Source: Streptomyces sindenensis
Lineage (GTDB): Bacteria > Actinomycetota > Actinomycetes > Streptomycetales > Streptomycetaceae
DNA: 64,000 nt
NCBI RefSeq assembly: GCF_014649035.1
Contig: NZ_BMSG01000022.1
Span: forward strand, 57,156 to 121,155
Reading direction: 5' to 3'
In this document: one piece after another, positions 32,675-39,747 of the stretch
Layout: every line of letters starts with the position of its first letter
Numbering within the stretch: the first letter of the stretch is position 1
Program-made: the position numbers and the translations under genes
The notes under the pieces: model-generated
Seen by the model: only the letters and a program-made list of their open reading frames with translations
Database searches by the model: none
What the model was told of the DNA's origin: nothing

Positions 32675-33085
32675 TCAGGAGTCGAGCACGGCGGTGGCCT
32701 CGACCTCGACCAGGTGGTCGGGGATGTCCAGAGCCGCGACGCCGACCAACGTGCCGGGCGCCACGGGAGTGGTCCCCAGTCGCGCGGCGGCCCGGGTCAC
32801 GCCTTCCACGAACAGCGGCATCTTCTCGGGCGTCCAGTCCACGACGTACACGGTCAGCTTCGCCACGTCGTCGAAGGTGCCGCCGACCGCGGCGAGGGCC
32901 GTGCCGACGTTGACGTAACACTGCTCGACCTGCGCGGCGAGGTCGCCGGCACCGACGGTGGCGCCCTCCTCGTCCCAGGCGACCTGTCCCGCGACGAAGA
33001 CCAGCTTCGAGCCGGTCGCGACGGACACCTGTCGATAGGCGCCGATCTCCGGCAGTCCGCTCGGGTCCACCAGGGTGATGGCCAT
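32675..33085 (-). CDS. RidA/YjgF family protein
   Basis: A 136-residue protein with the fold's marks VFVAGQVAWDEEG, VEQCYVNVGTALAAVGG and KLTVYVVDW. RidA proteins hydrolyse reactive enamine/imine intermediates, but several subgroups lack the key Arg, and here I do not see an Arg at the usual near-C-terminal position (the region reads TTPVAPGTLVGVAAL). Function may differ from canonical RidA. It diverges from an HxlR-type regulator, the likely controller. Confidence 0.87.
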   Translation of the reverse strand: MAITLVDPSGLPEIGAYRQVSVATGSKLVFVAGQVAWDEEGATVGAGDLAAQVEQCYVNVGTALAAVGGTFDDVAKLTVYVVDWTPEKMPLFVEGVTRAAARLGTTPVAPGTLVGVAALDIPDHLVEVEATAVLDS

Positions 33086-33228
33086 ACCTCTCGCCTCCTC
33101 GTTCCGGGGGCCGTGCCCCCGGTTCTCCACCGGACCGGAGGGTTACCGGTCACTTGTGGTTACTCAGGAACCGTAGGAGAGTGTAGGCCGACAGGGAAGA
33201 ACGCACTTTTCGGTGACAGGGGAACCTG
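33086..33228. promoter_or_regulatory. Divergent RidA/HxlR control region
   Basis: GGTTAC occurs at 33141-33146 and again at 33158-33163. The second begins GGTTACTCAGGAACC, a 4-bp inverted repeat with a 7-base gap (33158-33172). These are candidate operator parts for the HxlR protein; the match is short. Confidence 0.3.
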
Positions 33229-33612
33229 ATGGTGACCAAGCAGTTCAGCGGCTCGCCCGAGGACGCGGATCTGCGGCGCGCGGACTCGCTGGCGCGCGAG
33301 ATCTTCTCCGACGTCGCCAACAAGTGGGCACTGCTGATCATCGAGGCCCTGGGCGAGGGCACCCTCCGCTTCAGCGAGCTGCGGGGCGAGGTCGAGGGCA
33401 TCAGCCACAAGATGCTCACCCAGAACCTGCGGATGCTGGAGCGCTACGGACTCGTCGAGCGGTGCGTGCACCCCACCGTGCCGCCGCGGGTCGAGTACAC
33501 GCTCACCGAGCCGGGCCAGGGCCTGCGCCGGACGGTCCATGTGATGTGCGACTGGACCCATGAGCACATCGGCCACATCGAGACCTCCCGCCGCGCCTTC
33601 GACGCTTCCTAG
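33229..33612 (+). CDS. HxlR-family winged-helix regulator
   Basis: A 127-residue regulator: ANKWALLIIEALGEGTLRFSEL then ISHKMLTQNLRMLERYGLV and the wing PPRVEYTLTEPG. The conserved N-terminal Cys found in redox- or aldehyde-sensing HxlR members is absent at the usual place; the first Cys is in ERCVHP. It most likely controls the divergent RidA-family gene and itself. Confidence 0.9.
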   Translation: MVTKQFSGSPEDADLRRADSLAREIFSDVANKWALLIIEALGEGTLRFSELRGEVEGISHKMLTQNLRMLERYGLVERCVHPTVPPRVEYTLTEPGQGLRRTVHVMCDWTHEHIGHIETSRRAFDAS

Positions 33613-33644
33613 CCGGTGCGAGTCCGGCCGGCCCCCCTTCCCGG

Positions 33645-34814
33645 TCAGTCCTTCTGCCGGCCGAACCAGTCCAGGCACAGCACGAGCGCATCGTCCAGCG
33701 TCTCCGTGACCCGGTAGTCCGCCAGCTCGCCGAGTATCGCGCGCGGGACGGTGGCGGCGGGCAGCAGCCGGGTCGACTGGATGGCGCGGGCCAGCATGCG
33801 GTCCCCGTACGCCTCGCCGAGCGGGGACACCGCGTCGTACACGCCGTCGCTCAACAGCAGCAGCCGGTCGCCGGGCTCGACCTGGAACTCCTGGACCGTG
33901 TACTGCGACTCCTCGAACATGCCGAGCGGCAGTTGAGCCTCCAGCTCCATCCGGCGCACCGAACGCCCGCGCTGGATCCACAGCTGCGGCGATCCCGCGT
34001 CGACGACGCCGACCCGCCCCGTCGCCAGCTCGAAACGGAGCAGCAGGGTGGAGACGTGCGAGGCGCCGCGGTGCTGGTCGTAGAGCGCCTGGTCGGCGAG
34101 GGCCGCCTGGTCCGCGATGCCGATGCCGGCCCGACGGGCGTTGCGCAGGGCGTTGACGGCGAGGTTGGTGAGGAGGGAGGCCTGTATGCCCTCGCCCATG
34201 CCGTTGGTCACCGCGAGGGTCAGCTCCTCGCCGTCGGCGGCCCAGTCGAAGTTGTCGCCGTGGATGGCGTACGCGGGCTCCAGCTGGGCCCCGATGGCGA
34301 ACTCGGCGGCGGTGCAGGCGCGGGCCGGCAGCAACTGCCACTGCATCTCCGCGGCGAGGGTGAGACGGCTGGTGCGCCGGGCGCGCTGGTACAGGTCGGT
34401 GTCCCGCTCAGCCACCAGGATCTCGTGTCCCAGCAGGTCGGCGACGTGGGCCAGTTCGCCGACCAGCTCAGGGGTGGACAGCGCCCGGGGCAGCCGGACG
34501 GTGAGGATGCCGAGCCGCTCGCCCCGTACGGTGACGGGGAGGTAGTGATCGACGGCGTCGTTGTGCCGGACCTGCTGTTCGCGGGGCTCCTGGCTGTCGA
34601 ACGCCCGGCCCTCGGGGCTGTGGTGGAGGGACAGCGGCTCGTTCTCGGCGTCGGGCCGGTCCAGCGACTTCAGGACCCGCAGACTGTAGTCGGCGAGGTG
34701 CAGCTCCACCGCGAGGGCCCCGTACGCGGCGCTGAGCTGGGTGCGCAGGGTCGCCAGCAGGGCGTGCGGTGCTGCGGCCCGCACGGCGGCCTCGATGTCC
34801 GTTCGTCTGTTCAC
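33645..34814 (-). CDS. PP2C-like phosphatase with altered metal site
   Basis: A 389-residue GAF-like/SpoIIE protein. The N-terminal half (about 1-165) resembles a GAF sensor (PVTVRGERLGILTVRL). In the PP2C half GDNFDWA and SDGVYDAV are kept, but the strand normally GDVSGHG reads TNGMGEG, replacing the metal-binding Asp by Asn. DDALVLCLDWF closes the domain. This family variant recurs in streptomycetes, so it may have weak or regulated activity or act as a pseudophosphatase. GTG 34814 is chosen because the ATG at 34871 would crowd the divergent MarR gene's promoter. Confidence 0.83.
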   Translation of the reverse strand: MNRRTDIEAAVRAAAPHALLATLRTQLSAAYGALAVELHLADYSLRVLKSLDRPDAENEPLSLHHSPEGRAFDSQEPREQQVRHNDAVDHYLPVTVRGERLGILTVRLPRALSTPELVGELAHVADLLGHEILVAERDTDLYQRARRTSRLTLAAEMQWQLLPARACTAAEFAIGAQLEPAYAIHGDNFDWAADGEELTLAVTNGMGEGIQASLLTNLAVNALRNARRAGIGIADQAALADQALYDQHRGASHVSTLLLRFELATGRVGVVDAGSPQLWIQRGRSVRRMELEAQLPLGMFEESQYTVQEFQVEPGDRLLLLSDGVYDAVSPLGEAYGDRMLARAIQSTRLLPAATVPRAILGELADYRVTETLDDALVLCLDWFGRQKD

Positions 34815-34900
34815 GGTCTCTCGCGCAATCTTCTTCCTGCGACGTGGTAAGGGCCGGGCTCGGGCTGACAAGCGGGGGTGGCGGGTGACACAGTGGCTGA

Positions 34901-35416
34901 ATGCCCCATCGAGGATTCCGCCCGAGCAGCAGCGAACAGGCGTCCGCCTACGCCGTCGCCGCCTCGGAGCTGCTGGAGGTGCTCTGGGGCCGGGGCCAGG
35001 AATCCGCCGCCTCGGGAACCGTATCGCCCTCCCAGCTTCGGGCCCTGCTCGTGATCGAGAGGCAGGAGGGCACCAACCTGCGGGCCCTGGGTGAGGCCCT
35101 GGGCTCGCGCGCCCCCTCCGTCAGCCGGCTCTGCGACCGGATGGAGGCGATGGGGCTCGTCCTGCGGGCGCCCAGCCCGACCAGCCGGCGCGAGGTGGAA
35201 CTGCGGCTGAGCCTGCGCGGCCGCGCCCTTCTCGAAGAGTACCGGGCCCTGCGCGCCGCCGAGCTGAACGCGGTGCTGGAGCGGATGGCTCCCGCCGACC
35301 TCGCCGCGCTCACGGACGGTCTCGCGGCCTTCCACGCCGCTGCTTCGGAGCGCCTTTCTCCGCAAAGGGGTACGGACGCCTCCCCGCTCCGCAGAAATGT
35401 CGCCGACAGCGCCTAG
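34901..35416 (+). CDS. MarR-family regulator
   Basis: A 171-residue winged-helix protein: SPSQLRALLVIERQEGTNLRAL, LGSRAPSVSRLCDRMEAMGL (recognition helix) and SPTSRREVELRLSLRGRAL (wing). It lies between a divergent PP2C-like gene and a co-directional STAS gene 103 bases downstream. Ligand unknown; placement suggests control of the stress-switch genes on either side. Confidence 0.9.
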   Translation: MPHRGFRPSSSEQASAYAVAASELLEVLWGRGQESAASGTVSPSQLRALLVIERQEGTNLRALGEALGSRAPSVSRLCDRMEAMGLVLRAPSPTSRREVELRLSLRGRALLEEYRALRAAELNAVLERMAPADLAALTDGLAAFHAAASERLSPQRGTDASPLRRNVADSA

Positions 35417-35519
35417 CCTCATCCAGCCCCTGCTTCCGCATCCATCGGCACTGCGCCGTCGACAGCCGGACGATCAACCGTCGGCGATCAGATTGTTACC
35501 CGATGGAGAATGTTGTCAA

Positions 35520-36002
35520 ATGGCAACTGTTACTTCTATCGTTATCCCGTTACCCCGCCGCGACCAGGGACGGAACAATGCCGACCCGTCCGGCGCCACG
35601 GCTCCCCGCTCCCTTCCGATCCCGCCCGAGGTGCCTTCCGTGCTTTCATCGCCCAACGAGGACCGAGCCGTCAGAATCACCACCCGGCGGGAGCGGGAAG
35701 CCCTGGTTCTCTCCGTGTCGGGAGACCTCGACATCGACAGCGTCACCCCCCTGGGCCTGGCCCTGTCCTCCGCGGCCGACAACGGCTCGGGCCCGGTCGT
35801 CGTGGATCTCTCCGGTGTGGGTTTCGCGGATTCGACGACGGTGAACGTGCTCCTCCAGGGGCACACCGCGCTCGGCGACCGGTTGCGACTGGCGGCCCCC
35901 TCCCCGTTCATGCAACGCCTGATCGGCATGATCGGCCTCGACAGCGCCCTGCCCGTCCTGCCGTCCGTGGACGACGCCATCGACGCCGTACCGCCCTCCT
36001 GA
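35520..36002 (+). CDS. STAS-domain anti-anti-sigma factor with a TTA codon
   Basis: A 160-residue protein: about 45 residues of low-complexity N-terminus, then a STAS domain (about 48-155) with SVSGDLDIDSVTPLG, VVVDLSGVGFADSTTVNVL and RLAAPSPFMQRLIGMIGLD. The Ser in FADSTT is the expected phosphorylation site. If ATG 35520 (after GGAGAA) is the start, codon 11 is TTA (35550-35552), making translation bldA-dependent; a GTG at 35641 would skip it. The first 60 bases are much less GC-rich than the rest. It is the likely substrate of the local PP2C phosphatases. Confidence 0.85.
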   Translation: MATVTSIVIPLPRRDQGRNNADPSGATAPRSLPIPPEVPSVLSSPNEDRAVRITTRREREALVLSVSGDLDIDSVTPLGLALSSAADNGSGPVVVDLSGVGFADSTTVNVLLQGHTALGDRLRLAAPSPFMQRLIGMIGLDSALPVLPSVDDAIDAVPPS

Positions 36003-36007
36003 CCGCG

Positions 36008-36712
36008 TTACGCTCCGGCCCGCGCGGAGCCGGGCGCCCGGTCGAACACGCAGTCGCCGCACAGCCCGCCGTCGGGACAGCGCCAGTACAGGCAGCAACT
36101 GCGCCGCCGGAACGCCGGGCCGTGCGGGGAACCCGTGTCGCGCAGCGCCTCGTCGGCGAAGAGCTCGGCCGCCAGCGCGCGGGCCCGTGCGGCCACGTCC
36201 GGCCGGTCCTGGGCACGCGCGAAGGCGACGAGTTCGCGTACGGCCCCGGCGAGCGCGGATCCCGCGTTGCCCCGCAGCAGTCGCGGCGAGATGTTCCCGT
36301 CCCGCCGGAACGCCTCGGCCAGCGGGGCCAGATGCCCGTACTGGACCTCCTCGCGGATCCGGGCCGCCGTGCCGGGCCGTTCGGCCGTCCCCGCCAGCCA
36401 CAGGTCGTCCGGGGAGGTGGACGCCGGGTCCCAGTGCAGATCGCCGGGGGCCAGGGCGGGGATCCGCCCGAACAGCGCGGCCGGGCCCAGGGCGATGGAC
36501 CAGAGCCGCGCGGCAAGCCCGAGATGGGCGATGGAGGCGGCGACCCGGCGCTCGGGGGTCCGGAGGCGCGCCGCGACCCGGTCCACACGCGCGGCGAGCG
36601 GCGCGTTCTCGCCCGCGTACAGGCGTTCCAGCGGCCGGTGCCCGCCCTCCGGCACCGGGGTGGTCCGCAGCGCGAAGAATCCCCCGACCGAAGCCAGTGG
36701 TGCCAGGTCCAT
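36008..36712 (-). CDS. FhuF-like (2Fe-2S) ferric-siderophore reductase-type protein
   Basis: A 234-residue protein. The C-terminus RRSCCLYWRCPDGGLCGDC has the FhuF pattern CC-x10-C-x2-C, which binds a [2Fe-2S] cluster. Upstream, ARLWSIALGPAALFGRIPAL and DLHWDPAST match the iron-reductase-like fold. It may release iron from siderophores in the cytoplasm. ATG 36712 follows GGAGGGGG. No siderophore transport gene is adjacent, and I see no iron box upstream. Confidence 0.87.
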   Translation of the reverse strand: MDLAPLASVGGFFALRTTPVPEGGHRPLERLYAGENAPLAARVDRVAARLRTPERRVAASIAHLGLAARLWSIALGPAALFGRIPALAPGDLHWDPASTSPDDLWLAGTAERPGTAARIREEVQYGHLAPLAEAFRRDGNISPRLLRGNAGSALAGAVRELVAFARAQDRPDVAARARALAAELFADEALRDTGSPHGPAFRRRSCCLYWRCPDGGLCGDCVFDRAPGSARAGA

Positions 36713-36882
36713 GGCCTGCTCCCCCTCCGTTTCCGGTCCGTCCCCGGCCCTGCCCGGTGACCGGTCCCGCGCACACCGGCTGTGGCGCCCCGGCGGCTCA
36801 CCGTATCCGCCGCGCGACAACTTCTGACGGCCGGGGGAGGCAGGACTACCGTCGGGAGGAGGACGTCGGTCCGAAGGGCGTA

Positions 36883-36897
36883 CTACTGGGGCAGTAG
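36883..36897 (+). promoter_or_regulatory. CTACTG-GGG-CAGTAG inverted repeat upstream of the DMT gene
   Basis: A perfect 6-bp inverted repeat with a 3-base centre, about 60 bases before the transporter start. It could be an operator or a small hairpin in the leader; no match to a known factor is claimed. Confidence 0.35.
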
Positions 36898-36956
36898 GCC
36901 GAAGTGAAGACTCAAGGACGACGACGTGGGGCCCCGGACGGGACATCGTGGTGTAC

Positions 36957-38033
36957 ATGAGCTCCCTTGCGTTGTCCGTGCTGCTGTCACTGATCTCCGC
37001 GGTCGCCTACGCGGCCGGGGCGATCATCCAGGAGCGCGTTGCCGCGACCGATGACAACGCCTGGCACGCCCTGCTGCGCAACGGCGTGTGGTGGATCGCC
37101 GTCGTCCTCAACGGAATCGGCGCGGTCCTGCACGTGGTGGCGCTCGCTTACGGTCCGCTCAGCCTGGTCCAGCCCCTCGGGGCACTGACGATCGTCTTCG
37201 CCCTGCCGATGGCGGCCCTGTTCGTCGGACGGCGGGCGGGGGCCATGGCGTGGCGCGGGGCGCTGATGGCGACGGCCGGGCTCGGCGGACTGCTGGCGCT
37301 CACGGGGAACGCCGAACCGCACACCCTGAACGGCCCGGAGCAGGCGCTGCTGGCCTCGGTGACGTTCGGGGCCGTCGCCGCCCTCGTCGTCCTCTCCCGT
37401 ACGCTGCGCCGGCCGGTCCTGCGCAGCATCGTCCTGGCCACGGGCGCGGGCGCGGCGTTCGGTATGGCCTCGGTGTTCACGAAGACGGTGGCCGTGGAGT
37501 GGACGTCCGGTTCGGTGCGCTCGGGTGCGTTGCCGCTGCTGGTGATCGCCGGGCTCGCCGCGGCGGGCCTGTTCCTGTCCCAGGCGGCGTACCGGGGCGC
37601 CGGGCTCACGGCGCCGCTGGCGACGGTGACGGTGGTCAACCCGGTGGTGGCCGCCGCCATCGGCATCACCCTGTTCGGCGAGCACTTCCGGCTCGGCGTC
37701 CCCGGCACCGTCCTGGCCCTGTCCTGCGGGGCGTTGGCCGCGGCCGGCCTGATCATGCTGACGCGGGAGCGGATGAACCGGGAACATGCCGAGGAGGCGG
37801 AGCCGGCGGGCTCCGGCGCCCGGCTCGCGGTCCCGGCTGTTCCGGAACCGGCGTCCGGTCAGCTGCCCAGGGCGGCCACGTCGTCGCCCCTGCCGCCGGG
37901 GCGCGCCGTGCCGCAGGTGGAGTTCGGCACGCCGGACCGGCTCGGGGAGCAGCAGCGGCGCGGCGGAGCCACCCTGCGGCGCTCCCGCTCCGAGCGGAGG
38001 GTCGAGACCCTGACGCCGCCCGCCCGGAGGTAG
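36957..38033 (+). CDS. DMT/NIPA-like membrane transporter
   Basis: A 358-residue protein with nine or ten helices over residues 1-270: LALSVLLSLISAVAYAAGA, QERVA, VALAYGPLSLVQPLGAL, AAYRGAGLTAPLATVTVVNP and GEHFRLG. This is the DMT fold, closest to the NIPA-like Mg-transporter branch in layout. A 90-residue Pro/Arg-rich cytoplasmic tail follows. ATG 36957 or GTG 36948 could start it. The last codons lie inside the degenerate tandem repeat at 38006-38131 shared with the convergent rpfD end. Confidence 0.83.
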   Translation: MSSLALSVLLSLISAVAYAAGAIIQERVAATDDNAWHALLRNGVWWIAVVLNGIGAVLHVVALAYGPLSLVQPLGALTIVFALPMAALFVGRRAGAMAWRGALMATAGLGGLLALTGNAEPHTLNGPEQALLASVTFGAVAALVVLSRTLRRPVLRSIVLATGAGAAFGMASVFTKTVAVEWTSGSVRSGALPLLVIAGLAAAGLFLSQAAYRGAGLTAPLATVTVVNPVVAAAIGITLFGEHFRLGVPGTVLALSCGALAAAGLIMLTRERMNREHAEEAEPAGSGARLAVPAVPEPASGQLPRAATSSPLPPGRAVPQVEFGTPDRLGEQQRRGGATLRRSRSERRVETLTPPARR

Positions 38034-38131
38034 GCGGGAGGCAGGCGGACAGCCGGACCCGACGCCGCCGCTCGCAGGCGGGCAGGCAGGCAGAGGGTCA
38101 GACCCTGACGCCGCCTGCTCGCAGGTAGGCG
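38006..38131. repeat. Three degenerate copies of a ~30-bp unit across convergent gene ends
   Basis: Copies begin at 38006, 38055 and 38101; each opens with GACCC(T)GACGCCGCC and continues with a CG(G/C)AGG(T)AGGCG-like half. The third copy is the 3' end of rpfD read in reverse; the first contains the DMT stop. Spacing is 49 and 46 bases. Confidence 0.65.
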
Positions 38132-39468
38132 AGCGGGTCGACGTCCGAGCCGTAGCCGGGGCCCGTGCGGATCTCGAAGTGCAGGTGGGGCCCCGTGCTG
38201 TTGCCCGTCGAGCCGGAGCGGGCGATGCGCTGCCCGCCGGAGACCGACTGCCCGGCGCGCACGTGGAGCGCGGAGAGATGGGCGTACTGGCTGTACTTGC
38301 CGTCGCTGTGCCGGATGACGACCTCGTAGCCGTACGCTCCGGCCCAGCCGGCCGAGACGACGCGGCCCGGGGCCACCGACTTCACGGACGTCCCGGTGGG
38401 CACGGGGAAGTCCACACCGGTGTGGTAGCCGCTGGACCAGGAGCCGGCCTGGCGGTACGGGGTGCCGGTGCCTGCGGCGACCGGGGCGCTGAAACCGGAG
38501 TGCCGCACGGCCCGTTCCGGGGCGGGCCGCTCCTTCTTGGGGGCGGCCTTCTTCGGCGCCTCCTGCTTCGGCGCCCGCTGCTTGGGCGCTTCCTTCTCGG
38601 GCGCCCGCTGCTTGGGCGCTTCCTTCTCGGGCGCCCGCTGCTCGGGGGCTTCCTTCTCGGGCTCGGCCCGGCGCTGGTCCGCCTTCTTCGTCCCGGAGGC
38701 GGCGGCCGAGGGCTTCGGAGCGGTCTGCCGCGCGGGCTTCCCGGCCTTCGTCCCCTTCTCCGTCTTCGGCGCCCGGCTTCCGTCCAGGCTCAGCCGCTGG
38801 CCGGGGAAGATCAGATTCGGGTCGTCCCCGACGACGGTGCGGTTGGCGGCGTAGAGGCCCTGCCAGCCGCCGGGGACCCGCCGGTCGGCCGCGATCCCGG
38901 AGAGGGAGTCGCCGCTCGCGACGGTGTACGCCTCGCGCTTGCCCGGCACATGGGTGGGCGTCGTCGCGGCGGGACGGGTCTGCGCCTTCCTGGGCGGTGC
39001 GCTCTGCGGCGCCACCGCCGCCTGGGCCGTCCGGCCGCCCGCGCTCTGCGGGGCGGTCCCGGTCTCCGGGGCGGTCTCGGGTGCGTCGCCGCCGCGCGTG
39101 AGCCCCGCCCGTACGGAACAGGTGGGCCAGGCCCCGGGCCCTTGGCCGTCCAGCACCCGTTCGGCGATGGCGATCTGCTGGTCCCGGGTGGCGAGGTCGG
39201 CGCGTGGGGCGTACTGCGTGCCGCCGAAGGCGGCCCAGGTGGAGGCGCTGAACTGGAGCCCGCCGTAGTAGCCGTTGCCGGTGTTGACGGCCCAATTGCC
39301 GCTGGACTCGCAGGCGGCGACCTTCTCCCAGACCGCGCCCGAGGCGGCCCCGGCCGAGGCCGCGGTGATGAGCGGGAGCGCGATGCCCGCGCCGCCCGCC
39401 GTCACCGTGAGCGAGGCACGGTTGATCCGACTGGGCTGATATCTGCGGTGCCGTCCGGTCGCGGCCAT
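38098..39468 (-). CDS. rpfD: RpfD-like resuscitation-promoting factor with LysM and M23 peptidase domains
   Basis: A 456-residue secreted wall hydrolase. After a signal segment (VTAGGAGIALPLITAAS) comes the Rpf transglycosylase domain (about 47-125; catalytic Glu in ACESSGNW), a LysM domain (about 185-235; YTVASGDSLSGIA), a Lys/Ala/Pro/Glu repeat linker (about 260-320) and an M23 endopeptidase domain with HTGVDFPV and GPHLHFEI, so both zinc motifs are intact. It can thus cut glycan and peptide bonds of peptidoglycan, aiding spore germination. Domain order matches RpfD of S. coelicolor as I remember it. ATG 39468 follows GGGGGAG. Confidence 0.92.
   Translation of the reverse strand: MAATGRHRRYQPSRINRASLTVTAGGAGIALPLITAASAGAASGAVWEKVAACESSGNWAVNTGNGYYGGLQFSASTWAAFGGTQYAPRADLATRDQQIAIAERVLDGQGPGAWPTCSVRAGLTRGGDAPETAPETGTAPQSAGGRTAQAAVAPQSAPPRKAQTRPAATTPTHVPGKREAYTVASGDSLSGIAADRRVPGGWQGLYAANRTVVGDDPNLIFPGQRLSLDGSRAPKTEKGTKAGKPARQTAPKPSAAASGTKKADQRRAEPEKEAPEQRAPEKEAPKQRAPEKEAPKQRAPKQEAPKKAAPKKERPAPERAVRHSGFSAPVAAGTGTPYRQAGSWSSGYHTGVDFPVPTGTSVKSVAPGRVVSAGWAGAYGYEVVIRHSDGKYSQYAHLSALHVRAGQSVSGGQRIARSGSTGNSTGPHLHFEIRTGPGYGSDVDPLAYLRAGGVRV
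38561..38662. repeat. 30-bp tandem repeats encoding the RpfD linker
   Basis: Two exact 30-bp copies (38581-38610 and 38611-38640) flanked by diverged partial copies encode the ten-residue unit QRAPEKEAPK. Copy number is likely to vary between strains. Confidence 0.85.
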
Positions 39469-39525
39469 ACGTGGCTCCCCCACTGGCTTCGGTACATCTC
39501 GCAAGGGGCAACGTAGGTCCGCACC

Positions 39526-39537
39526 GTGACTGATCAC
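39526..39537. promoter_or_regulatory. Crp-type site GTG-N6-CAC upstream of rpfD
   Basis: GTGACTGATCAC fits the streptomycete Crp consensus GTG-N6-CAC exactly and lies 58 bases before the rpfD ATG. Crp is known to promote germination and to activate rpfA in S. coelicolor. A 12-bp pattern with six fixed bases is not rare, so this is suggestive. Confidence 0.45.
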
Positions 39538-39712
39538 AAGCAAATCGTGATACTCGGCCGCCCCCGGCCGGTCCATGGCCGAATACCGACGCCCTGAACT
39601 TCCCCCTCGCCCGGATGCGTTCAGCCCCCGGGGACTCTTCCGGCCAGGCCCCTCCCCGGCCTGGGACGCGACGTCGGCGCCTCGGGGGACCGCAGGGGCG
39701 GCGGCCGCCCGT

Positions 39713-39740
39713 GGAGAGCGCTCTCCGTTAGTGCTATAAA
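39713..39740 (+). promoter_or_regulatory. LacI operator GGAGAGCGCTCTCC plus TATAAA -10 (leaderless promoter)
   Basis: A perfect 14-bp palindrome with the central CG of LacI-family operators lies at 39713-39726, over the -35 position. TATAAA at 39735-39740 is 7 bases from the ATG at 39748, so the mRNA would begin at the start codon. This predicts autorepression. The inner 12 bp recur at 50341-50352. Confidence 0.75.
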
Positions 39741-39747
39741 GACGCCC

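Noticed and set aside
39469..39712. c-di-AMP (ydaO) riboswitch in the rpfD leader, as known for rpfA
   Set aside because: The leader folds into several GC-rich stems, including a CTGAAC/GTTCAG stem at 39594-39624, but the conserved ydaO core sequences are not recognisable. A covariance-model search would settle it.
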